NCBI GenBank assembly: GCA_964644845.1 | Contig: CAZXXS010000016.1 | Coordinates: 1 to 39,984, forward strand | Length of the DNA stretch: 39,984 nt | Reading direction: 5' to 3' | DNA from: Geothermovivens sp964644845 | GTDB lineage: Bacteria > Zhuqueibacterota > Zhuqueibacteria > Oleimicrobiales > Geothermoviventaceae | Shown: piece after piece, positions 1 through 7,431 of the stretch | Layout of the letters: each line of letters opens with the position of its first letter | How positions within the stretch are numbered: the stretch's first letter is position 1 | Notes under the pieces: generated by a model | Seen by the model: the letters and a program-made list of their open reading frames with translations, nothing else | Database searches by the model: none | What the model was told of the DNA's origin: nothing | Program-made: the position numbers and the translations under genes

Positions 1-190
1 GCGGACGCGCCACACAGCAGCAGAGTTCACTCTGCTGCGCAACAGCCATCCAAGAACAAACTGCTCACCCCCCGAACACCTGACGTGCGCTTCGTGGAAG
101 GGCCTCGCTGCCAGGAAATTGCGGAAAACGCCCTCCGCCCGGGGATCAAATCCCCGGGCTACGTGACCAGGCCGCCGCGTGAACGCGGCT
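1..190. repeat. direct repeat, copy 1 (190 bp)
   Basis: Positions 1-168 match 343-510 with no indel and only about six substitutions, at an offset of 342 bp; weaker similarity continues to about 190/532 with one single-base indel. The copy contains three perfect hairpins: GCAGCAGAG/CTCTGCTGC with a TTCA loop (17-38), CCCGGGGAT/ATCCCCGGG with a CAA loop (138-158), and CCGCGT/ACGCGG with a GA loop (175-188). The window begins inside the repeat, so its left edge is unknown. Confidence 0.9.
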
Positions 191-342
191 CAAGGCCGAC
201 TTTCGAGAAGATCGCCTTTTTTCCCGGGCCCGCTGTACCCTCGCATTCTCCCCGCAGACAATCGAAAACTAACCCCAATCCACCAACCCGCGTCCTCACG
301 GACAGCGACCTCGAGCAAATTGCACTAACTGCGTCCGCCCAG

Positions 343-532
343 GCGGACGCGCCACACAGCAGCAGAGTTCACTCTGCTGCGCAACAGCCATCCAAGAACA
401 AACTGCTCACCCCCCGAACACCTGACGTGCGCTTCGTGGAAAGCCCTCGCTGCCAGGAAATTGCGGAAAACGCCCTCCGCTCGGGGATCAAATCCCCAGG
501 CTACGTAACCAACCGCTCCGTGAACGCGGCTT
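343..532. repeat. direct repeat, copy 2 (190 bp)
   Basis: This is the second copy of the repeat at 1-190. The TTCA-loop hairpin is conserved exactly; the GGGGAT/ATCCCC hairpin has lost its outer pairs and the last module (CCGTGAACGCGG) is slightly altered. Immediately to its left, and overlapping its first bases, is a further perfect palindrome GCGTCCGCC-CA-GGCGGACGC (331-350). Copy 1 starts with the right arm of the same palindrome, so its left arm probably lies outside the window. Confidence 0.9.
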
Positions 533-748
533 CGGACAGGGCTTCTTTGCATCCGTTGGCTCCGGTTGCGTACCGAGAAAATCGCAAGCACAGTCCTTGC
601 CAACCCAACCGTCGCTCAGATCTGCACACTTGGCCAAGCTACCGCCTACTCGACTGCGGCCCACGTTCAATCGGTTACCACCCGGAATTGCTGGGGCTTT
701 CAGTCCCACCGAAATCAGCGGGAAAACACTCAAGGCTTGCTCCTCCAC

Positions 749-777
749 TTGACTTTCCGCTTCAAGCTGTGTAAGAT
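749..777 (+). promoter_or_regulatory. sigma70-type promoter for the gene at 823
   Basis: TTGACT (749-754) and TAAGAT (772-777) are separated by exactly 17 bp, matching the -35 consensus at 5 of 6 and the -10 at 4 of 6 positions. Transcription would start near 784, about 40 nt before the GTG at 823, which leaves room for the GGAGG ribosome site. This is a sequence match only. Confidence 0.55.
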
Positions 778-822
778 TCCTTCTGGAAGTCAAAACTCCT
801 CAAACAACTGCGGAGGCTGGCC

Positions 823-3117
823 GTGAGAACAACCAAGTTTCCTGCAGCGTCCCTTTCGTTTCTGCTCCTCGCTACTGTTTTGAGCTGCGGCCGTCCAGGC
901 AGCGGTCCTGGTACTCCAGTAGCCCACCCGGAGCTGGCAATGAAGCCCGTACCTGCTGGCCTGGGTGTGAACATCCATTTTTACAGTGGTACGAAGCAGG
1001 ATTGGGAAATGCTTCGGGCAGCCAGGGTCGGCATGGTCCGAATGGACGTAAGCTGGGCCCGTGGTGAGCCCAAACGGGGACAGTACGATTTCAGCGATTA
1101 CGACACCCTGCTGAGTCGGCTCGAACAACTCGGTCTGGGGCTGCTTTTCATTCTCGATTACGGGAACCTGAACTACGGAAACCTGCCACCGACAACGGGA
1201 ACAGCCCTGGAAGCCTCCGTGCGCTTTGTCAGCGCCCTCGCGAAGCATTTTTCCGGGCGGCACATCATTTGGGAGTTGTGGAATGAACCGAATCTCCCCG
1301 GCTTTTGGCCTCCGAAACCGGACGTGGACGCCTACGTGCGTTGGTGCAAAGCTGTGGTACCAGCCATTCGCGCGCAGGACCCTCAAGCTTGCATCGTTGG
1401 TCCAGCCACGTCGCGCGTAGACCTGGAATTCTTGGAGGCCTGCTTTAAGCGGGGTTATCTGGAGTTAGTGGACGGCGTCAGTGTACACCCGTACCGCGGC
1501 GCCGACCGCGGCCCGGAAACCGTGCTGCCCGAGTACGAGGACCTGCGCACGGTCATCGACCAGTACGCCCCCCCGGGCAAGAACATCCCCATTGTGAGCG
1601 GCGAGTGGGGTTACTCCACGACCTGGGTTTCGCGCGATGTGCAGGGGAAGTACCTACCGCGCCAGTGGCTCGTGAACCTTTCGGCTGGTGTGCCGATCAG
1701 CATCTGGTACGACTGGCACGACGACGGCCAGGATCCCAAGAACCCGGAACACAATTTCGGCACAGTGACCTGGGACTACAAACCGAAGCCAGCTTACGTT
1801 GCCGTGCGCACGCTCACTCGTGAGCTGGCGAGAACGCTGCCAGCAGGTCGACTGCCAGTCGGTTCGGGAAAAGACTTCGTTCTTGCCTTCCGTGCACCTG
1901 ACAGCACGGCAAGGTTAGCCCTGTGGACAACCGGCTCGCCTCACATTTTGGATCTCGGCCCGGGCCTTCGTGTTACCCGTGCCGTGGACCACCTCGGTCG
2001 CCCCGTCGAGGTTCAGAGTCGTCCGACCGCAAGGCTCCAGGTCACCGATGCGCCGCTTTACCTGAGTCTCGCTTCGCCCCTGCCGAACTGGTTGCGACTG
2101 CCCCTCCTGAGCAGCACGCTGACACGTGAGCAAGCCAGAGAGCTCTTGCAACAACTTGCAGCGAACGGCCGTACCAACCCAGCGGGAAGCCTGAGTCGAA
2201 CCCTGACTCCGGCCCTGCACTCCGACGACAACCGCCTCCGCCGCGCGGCGTGGTCCGTCGTCGTAGAGCTGCTGGGACAGGTGCCGCTGAGCGAAAAAGC
2301 CACAGTTCGCCTCGCCAAGCAAGCATTCCAGGCCAACTTGGCCACCACCGACAAGGCAAGACTCGTCTACATCCTGTCGCGCCGTGCCCCCCTGCGCGCT
2401 AAGCCTCTGGTCCAAAGTCTCCCAAACGAGCCTGGCCTGCAAAGGGCAAAGGCGAGTTTCAGTTTTCAGGTCGCTTACCTCCTGGCGGAGGCAGGTAAAA
2501 CCCACCAGGCCGAAATCGCCCTCCTCGACGGCTTGCGCGGGTCCCGCGAACGCCATTTCGCTGAGCGCGTGGCCAGGATTCTGAGTGCACACGACTCAAC
2601 GTTTGGGACCAAAACCTCGCAGCTTGCGAACCGGGCGGGTTTCATCACGAACTGGTGGGTCACGGGTCCTTTCCCGAAAGCCACGGACCGGCGTTTCTTC
2701 CCGGAACAGGGGTTCGACACAACCGAGGTAGGCGGAAAAGGTTTTGAAAAGACTTCATGGCGCAGAGTGCGCGTGAGTAACCTCTGGGGTGTACTCGATT
2801 TTGGCGAGATTTACGGCAAGAAACCCGGTGTGGCGTACGCGCGGACCGAGCTCAGCCTGCCAGAAGAAGAAACCTGCGTACTCAAAGTCGGGAGTAACGA
2901 TGGTGTGGTGCTTTTCCTGAACGGCGTAAAAATCTACGAAAAGTTGGTTGCGAGAGGACTCACCGTGGACCAGGACGTTGTGCCGGTAACGTTCAGGAAA
3001 GGCAGCAACGCTCTCCTTGCGAAGGTCGTGAACGAGGGTGCCAACTGGCAGCTGTGTGTGCGTGTGTGCGACGCGAACGGAGAGCCGATTGACGTTTCCG
3101 AGCTGGTCAGGAACTGA
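823..3117 (+). CDS. lipoprotein glycoside hydrolase (clan GH-A, GH39/GH5-like) with C-terminal beta-sandwich
   Basis: The start is GTG 823, six bases after GGAGG. An N-terminal signal with lipobox LSC (Cys22) predicts an exported lipoprotein of 764 residues. Residues ~45-340 form a TIM-barrel glycosidase: the acid/base motif ELWNEPN (Glu155), VHPY (~221-224) and the nucleophile motif IVSGEWG (Glu261) are the usual clan GH-A pair on strands 4 and 7. Residues ~340-420 look like a beta domain closing the barrel, ~430-615 are helical and HEAT-like, and ~635-764 are a beta-sandwich (starting near NWWVTGPFP) of the type often used for sugar binding. The substrate cannot be read; GH39-like beta-xylosidase or alpha-L-iduronidase-type activity, or an endo-glycanase, are all possible. 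It is transcribed alone, convergent with the next gene. Confidence 0.8.
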   Translation: MRTTKFPAASLSFLLLATVLSCGRPGSGPGTPVAHPELAMKPVPAGLGVNIHFYSGTKQDWEMLRAARVGMVRMDVSWARGEPKRGQYDFSDYDTLLSRLEQLGLGLLFILDYGNLNYGNLPPTTGTALEASVRFVSALAKHFSGRHIIWELWNEPNLPGFWPPKPDVDAYVRWCKAVVPAIRAQDPQACIVGPATSRVDLEFLEACFKRGYLELVDGVSVHPYRGADRGPETVLPEYEDLRTVIDQYAPPGKNIPIVSGEWGYSTTWVSRDVQGKYLPRQWLVNLSAGVPISIWYDWHDDGQDPKNPEHNFGTVTWDYKPKPAYVAVRTLTRELARTLPAGRLPVGSGKDFVLAFRAPDSTARLALWTTGSPHILDLGPGLRVTRAVDHLGRPVEVQSRPTARLQVTDAPLYLSLASPLPNWLRLPLLSSTLTREQARELLQQLAANGRTNPAGSLSRTLTPALHSDDNRLRRAAWSVVVELLGQVPLSEKATVRLAKQAFQANLATTDKARLVYILSRRAPLRAKPLVQSLPNEPGLQRAKASFSFQVAYLLAEAGKTHQAEIALLDGLRGSRERHFAERVARILSAHDSTFGTKTSQLANRAGFITNWWVTGPFPKATDRRFFPEQGFDTTEVGGKGFEKTSWRRVRVSNLWGVLDFGEIYGKKPGVAYARTELSLPEEETCVLKVGSNDGVVLFLNGVKIYEKLVARGLTVDQDVVPVTFRKGSNALLAKVVNEGANWQLCVRVCDANGEPIDVSELVRN

Positions 3118-3227
3118 TTGGGCTCCGTCGGCGGAAGCGATCTTGACTGTCCGCAGAGTCGGCTGAACCAGCGCCCGAGGCTGATTTCGCGGCGCGAAGC
3201 GTGCTTCGTGTCTGAACTGCAAGGCGA

Positions 3228-6200
3228 TCAGGTCGGGCTCTCCCCGTCTCGCTGGAGCTTTTCCAGGGCCCTGATCAAACGGCTTCGGTAGTCAAGGAGC
3301 TGCTGGTAGTCCGGGTCGTAATCGATGACCAGCCGATTGATCGACTGCGCACGCTCCTGACCCGCCGTCAGCTCGTCGACCGCCTGGCGGAGCAGTTTGG
3401 CAGCCCACTTCGCGCTTCGCCCCTGAGGCAGGATTTCGCTCCGCAAAAGGGTTAGCAGGTTGAAATCTTCCACGCCGTCGCGGTACGCTTCCCACCGCCG
3501 CGAAGGCACAAGCGACCTGCCGTCTTCGTAGACGAGACCGTACGAGCCAACGAAAGCTCCTGAAGGGCTCGCAAACCAGAAGTTACCGTAGTTGTAAGTC
3601 CACGAACCGCAACCGCTAAGCCCGTAGCGAAAAGCCAGCCACGGTTCCATCCTGTACAGACCGAGAGGCTTGAGCAGCTTAACGTAACCCGGTGCTTCGT
3701 AGCTCCAGACCTCCGCATCCGTGCTTTTGTAGAACGCCAGCAACCGTTTGTCCTGCTTGAGCAGATCAATTTGCGGACACCAGATGTCGACAAGTGGTAC
3801 GGCTTCCGCGGAATTCTCGGGCGTTGGGGCTCCTGCCGGGTTGCAGTAAACTTGAACGCGCGGATCCGCCTCCTTCGCGAGGCGCGCACACGTTAGCAAT
3901 TCCTTTACCGATTTCTCACCAGTCAACCAGGGCTCGTCCACCGGGTAAAGCGCGAAATCGCTGTAGTCAAACCCGAGTGCTCGTAAGTGGCCGACGTAAC
4001 GTTTCAACGCGGCTCTGTACGCCTTCTCCCAGGCAGCACTCCACAGTGGCGCGTCCTTCGGGCCGTGCAGGCTGTGCTGAAACGAAGGCACCAGTAAAAT
4101 TCCTTTGCCCAGGATTTGTTTTGCCCACGCGTCGTGGGGGGACCAGTCCACCTGGCCGACCAGGTGCCCCCGGTCGTCGTAGCGCTGAGCTGGCGGGCCA
4201 AGGACGAAGACCGTTTCCCCGTGCGTGAGCAAATCTCGAAAACGCCGCTGCGCTTGGGGGTCGGAAGGATTCGCCCCGAGGTGCGGCCAGGTGCAAAACG
4301 CCAGCCGACTCCGCTCCGGCAACCGAACACGCGAAACGCGCAGTTCGAGCGTGATTCGCCTCTTGAAATCCCCAAGACCTAACCCAAGCAATTCCAGCAC
4401 GCCACGGTAAGTACCAGACTTCAGGCCGTGCGTTCGGAACGTGAGCCACAGGTCCGTGGTACTCAGCGGCGGAATTCGGAAGACGTTGCCTTCAGCGAGT
4501 TTTGGCAGTGCATCCCGGACGAGGCGGCCCTGGGTCGTACCCACGGCCACGACTTCCCGAATCGTCAGAACCGAGTCCAGCGCTGTGCTACCGTTTTGGT
4601 CCCCTTCCCACTGAACCGGCAGGACCTTCACCTGGAGTGGCTTGGCCGTCAGGTTGGTCACGTGCACAACCCGGCTCTCAACCTCGTTGCCCAGAGCCAG
4701 CAGCGACACCTTGCAGGACGGCAATTCTCGAGGGTACTCGTCCTCCGGCCGACGCTCGTCCCACGGATTTGGGTCTTCCCAGCACACAAAAGGCGCCCTA
4801 CCGCCACGAGACCGCAGCGACACCAGGAAGGAGAGCGTCTTGCGCAGCAAAGTCAAGTGCGCGCGCTCGTCCTCCACTTCAGCAGCGAACTGTTCTCGCC
4901 AATTCCGGGTGGCTTTTGCAAAGTGCGCCCAAGCTGCTCGCAGGTAATCCTGGAATCCAACTACTTCTCCCTTCCAGCGGTACAGCGTGACTCGATCGGC
5001 CAGAGCATCCTCCGGCAGGAACCGCAGTAGGCTGTCTGCGGCAGCCTGCTGGCTGGCGAGAAAGGCCAGGTCTCCACTGAAGCGGCTGAGGCTGACGGGA
5101 GCCGTCCACTTCGCAACTGGCGCCGCCCTCGTGCCTTCGAACAGCACAAGTTCCAGCTCTGCGTTTTCCGGACTGAGCAAGTAAAACGGAAGTCGCACTG
5201 TCGAATCCCTTGCGCCCAGGAAGAAAACCTGTCGGGTAGCGGCTTCTCCCGCTTCTTTCAGCGCCACCTGCAGGGTTCGCTCGGAGGCCAACGGTGAGCC
5301 CGGCACGTGCACATTGAACGTGTTCCGCCCCACAAGCGCGTTTCCCAGAACGGGCAAAGGGTGTGTCTCAGTCACTTGCTGTCTGCTCTTCGCAGGACTC
5401 CACCGCGTGCGACCTGCGGGCCCCAGGTAGCCGGCCCGTTGCGAATCCCCGCGCCACGTGGACCACAGCACCTTTCCGCTCTTCTTGGTGCCCACCACGT
5501 CCAGCCGCACCAGCCGTCCGGGCCTCTGTGTCAGCACGTAGACTTCGACAACGCCGTCGCCGTCCAGGTCGCCAACGGACGGCGAGCAGTTTACGCCTCC
5601 CTTGAGGAACACGGTTTCCACACGTTCGCCCCGCCCGTCCAGGACGTGCAAGCTGTCCTCACCCCTTAGACCCAGCAACAGCTCCAAACGCCCGTCCCCG
5701 TCGAGATCAGCTACCGCAGGTGGATAAAAGCAGCCTCGGCCGGCGAACGCCCGCGTCCACTTCCTCCTGCCGCTCGCGTCCAGGCACGTGACGCTTGTGG
5801 ACTTGTCGACGACCAGAATTTCCCGCCGACCGTCACCGTCTACGTCCGCAACTGCCAGCGGGCCGTAGCCGTGCATGGGTGTAGCCGCCTCCCAAAGGAG
5901 CGCCCCGGTCAAGCCGTCCAGTGCAAGCACGGCCGGATTCCTGCACACCTCACTCCGGGTGATCAGCACGTTCACTCGACCTTTTTCCGCCACGTCTGCG
6001 AGAACAGGCAAGGAACGCCCGAAATGACCGTCCAGACTCGTTCGCCACAGAAATGCGCCGTCTGCGCCGAGACAGAAAACGCTACCGAGATCTGTGCCGA
6101 ACACCACCTCCGGTCGACCGTCACCGGTCAGGTCGCCGGCGGCTACAGGTCCAGCCTGGGGCTCCGCGTAGAAACGCCAGAGCAGTCGGCCGTTGCCGTC

Positions 6201-6671
6201 GAAACAGTGTACCCAGCCGTCCCTTGAAGTCACCAGGACTTCGCCCGCGCCGTCAGCGTCCACGTCCGAGATGACCACCGTGTAGTCCACCCGGTCGCGA
6301 AGCCCGGCTTCCCAGAGGAGACAACCGGATGCGTCGAGGCAGTGAACTTGGCCGGTCAGTGTGGCGCTAATGATTTCCGAAACACCGTCGCCGTCGAGAT
6401 CGCCCACGGCTGGGCTGCAAGAGCTCCGCCCTCCCATCTCGTACGTGAAGAGAAGCTCACCTGCAGGGCTGAGCCGGAAGATCGCGCCTACCGCGTCGCC
6501 GACCACGAGACTCGCCGCGTGTCCGTCTGCTGGGAAAAAGGCCACACTACCGGCAGTACCGTCTGCCACCGGCCAAGCCCAGCGCTCAACCAGGCGGACG
6601 GGCCCGGACACAGCTGAACCGGTAAGTACGAAAGCAGCGGAGAGGAACGCCAAGTACAAACGGTTCACCAC
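3228..6671 (-). CDS. secreted VCBS/FG-GAP propeller fused to GH123-like (DUF4091) glycosidase
   Basis: This 1147-residue protein starts at GTG 6671 (an in-frame GTG at 6668 is equally possible) after a GAGAGG ribosome site; residues 1-22 form a signal peptide. Residues ~30-400 hold at least six FG-GAP/VCBS blades, each with a calcium-type loop such as DLDGDGVSEI, DVDADGAGEV or DLTGDGRPEV, interleaved with PQQ-like strand pairs (LLWE, FLWR), and so probably form a beta-propeller. Residues ~430-800 are beta-sandwich and linker, and ~800-1130 match the DUF4091/GH123 catalytic region. The motif YPVDEPW (Asp912-Glu913) fits the Asp-Glu pair that GH123 beta-N-acetylgalactosaminidases use in substrate-assisted catalysis; the GSWTYNYG region is also typical. 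The true substrate is unknown. It lies last in a run with the small frame at 6681-6905 and the MaoC gene. Confidence 0.8.
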   Translation of the reverse strand: MVNRLYLAFLSAAFVLTGSAVSGPVRLVERWAWPVADGTAGSVAFFPADGHAASLVVGDAVGAIFRLSPAGELLFTYEMGGRSSCSPAVGDLDGDGVSEIISATLTGQVHCLDASGCLLWEAGLRDRVDYTVVISDVDADGAGEVLVTSRDGWVHCFDGNGRLLWRFYAEPQAGPVAAGDLTGDGRPEVVFGTDLGSVFCLGADGAFLWRTSLDGHFGRSLPVLADVAEKGRVNVLITRSEVCRNPAVLALDGLTGALLWEAATPMHGYGPLAVADVDGDGRREILVVDKSTSVTCLDASGRRKWTRAFAGRGCFYPPAVADLDGDGRLELLLGLRGEDSLHVLDGRGERVETVFLKGGVNCSPSVGDLDGDGVVEVYVLTQRPGRLVRLDVVGTKKSGKVLWSTWRGDSQRAGYLGPAGRTRWSPAKSRQQVTETHPLPVLGNALVGRNTFNVHVPGSPLASERTLQVALKEAGEAATRQVFFLGARDSTVRLPFYLLSPENAELELVLFEGTRAAPVAKWTAPVSLSRFSGDLAFLASQQAAADSLLRFLPEDALADRVTLYRWKGEVVGFQDYLRAAWAHFAKATRNWREQFAAEVEDERAHLTLLRKTLSFLVSLRSRGGRAPFVCWEDPNPWDERRPEDEYPRELPSCKVSLLALGNEVESRVVHVTNLTAKPLQVKVLPVQWEGDQNGSTALDSVLTIREVVAVGTTQGRLVRDALPKLAEGNVFRIPPLSTTDLWLTFRTHGLKSGTYRGVLELLGLGLGDFKRRITLELRVSRVRLPERSRLAFCTWPHLGANPSDPQAQRRFRDLLTHGETVFVLGPPAQRYDDRGHLVGQVDWSPHDAWAKQILGKGILLVPSFQHSLHGPKDAPLWSAAWEKAYRAALKRYVGHLRALGFDYSDFALYPVDEPWLTGEKSVKELLTCARLAKEADPRVQVYCNPAGAPTPENSAEAVPLVDIWCPQIDLLKQDKRLLAFYKSTDAEVWSYEAPGYVKLLKPLGLYRMEPWLAFRYGLSGCGSWTYNYGNFWFASPSGAFVGSYGLVYEDGRSLVPSRRWEAYRDGVEDFNLLTLLRSEILPQGRSAKWAAKLLRQAVDELTAGQERAQSINRLVIDYDPDYQQLLDYRSRLIRALEKLQRDGESPT

Positions 6672-6680
6672 GAGGCCCTC

Positions 6681-6905
6681 TCATTTTCCGAGGTTACCAC
6701 GTGCTCTAATCTGCCGCGAAAGCACGGCCACACTGTCGTGCTGGGCCAACCGCAGGAAGGCATCTGGCCGACGCATCGCGCAGATCCATCGTTGCTTCCC
6801 CAGCACCGCAGCCGGGTGCGCATCGCAGAAGTTCTTGCAGGGTGTCCTGCCAAACAGTTCCTCAAAAAACAAAGCGCGACGCATTGCTGCCTCGCGCTCC
6901 GGCAT
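6681..6905 (-). CDS. possible small protein of 74 residues, unknown function
   Basis: An open frame fills the gap between the MaoC gene (24 bp upstream) and the propeller/GH123 gene, whose GTG lies 9 bp after the stop. A GGAAGG site precedes ATG 6905 by five bases, and the stop codon overlaps the next gene's ribosome site, an arrangement typical of coupled operon genes. Codon choice looks like that of neighbouring real genes. The product is basic with a short Cys pair (CKNFC), three further charged stretches and no signal or membrane segment. I recognise no family, and a competing frame on the same strand exists, so it may be spurious. Confidence 0.4.
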   Translation of the reverse strand: MPEREAAMRRALFFEELFGRTPCKNFCDAHPAAVLGKQRWICAMRRPDAFLRLAQHDSVAVLSRQIRARGNLGK

Positions 6906-6929
6906 CTCAGCCTTCCCGTGAGGAGAAAT

Positions 6930-7361
6930 TCACCTTTTCCGATCCTTCTCGCTGACCATGTAGATCACCGCACGCCCGCTGATCACGACTTCGCCTTTCT
7001 GGTTTGTGCAACGTGTTTCCAAGGTTACGATCGGTTTGTCCTGACGGATCTCCACAACTTCCGCCTCGGCTGTAATCGTGTCACCAAGGTGGACAGGAGC
7101 TTTCAAGTCAAACTCGTAGTGCAGAGAAACACCTCCCGGGGTTGTGATGGCGCTCAGTGCTGGTTGCACAAAGCCAGCCACAAGCAGGCCGTGCGCAATC
7201 CTGCCTCCAAAACGTGTGTTCCGCGCGTACTCTTCGTCCACGTGCACGCGGTTGAAGTCGCCTGTGAGACCAGCGTAGAGTACGACGTCCGCTTCGGTGA
7301 CAGTTTTTGTGAAACTCGCCCGTTGCCCAAGCTGAATGTCCTGAAGCGTCTTTTCCTTCAT
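6930..7361 (-). CDS. MaoC-like (R)-specific enoyl-CoA hydratase, hotdog fold
   Basis: I place the start at ATG 7361, giving 143 residues, because AGAGGTG lies six bases upstream; the GTG at 7370 is inside that ribosome site. The hotdog fold is complete in one domain. The hydratase-2 motif is present: GDFNRVH (Asp35, Asn37, His40) followed by GGRIAHGLL (His57). Family members hydrate 2-enoyl-CoA to (R)-3-hydroxyacyl-CoA in the cytoplasm (PhaJ-type), or act in related acyl-CoA degradation steps. Genes on both sides are not lipid genes, so the pathway is not evident. It lies 70 bp downstream of the TPR lipoprotein gene and 24 bp upstream of the possible small protein. Confidence 0.85.
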   Translation of the reverse strand: MKEKTLQDIQLGQRASFTKTVTEADVVLYAGLTGDFNRVHVDEEYARNTRFGGRIAHGLLVAGFVQPALSAITTPGGVSLHYEFDLKAPVHLGDTITAEAEVVEIRQDKPIVTLETRCTNQKGEVVISGRAVIYMVSEKDRKR

Positions 7362-7431
7362 CTTGAGCACCTCTGCTTGCTGGCGGAATCAAGGCCTGAA
7401 CTTTTGCCACTGAGAGTAAATTAACCTAAAC

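Larger units (their letters stand above)
1..822. other. non-coding repeat block upstream of the first glycosidase
   Basis: I see no convincing gene here. Open frames exist on both strands, but their translations are rich in Arg, Pro and Ser, run through the repeats, and lack usable ribosome sites. The block holds a long direct repeat (1-190 and 343-532), several perfect palindromes, and near its right end a good promoter for the gene at 823. The stretch from about 533 to 748 shows no structure I can interpret. Confidence 0.6.

Noticed and set aside
1..532. CRISPR array
   Set aside because: There are only two long copies 342 bp apart with no short regular repeats or spacers of even length, and no cas gene.
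533..822. tRNA or other structured RNA gene
   Set aside because: A search by eye for a T-loop GTTCNANNC with matching acceptor stem found only GTTCAATCG without paired arms.
3191..3210. Terminator between the convergent genes at 3117 and 3228
   Set aside because: CGAAGC-GT-GCTTCG can pair but leaves a two-base loop and has no T tract on either strand.
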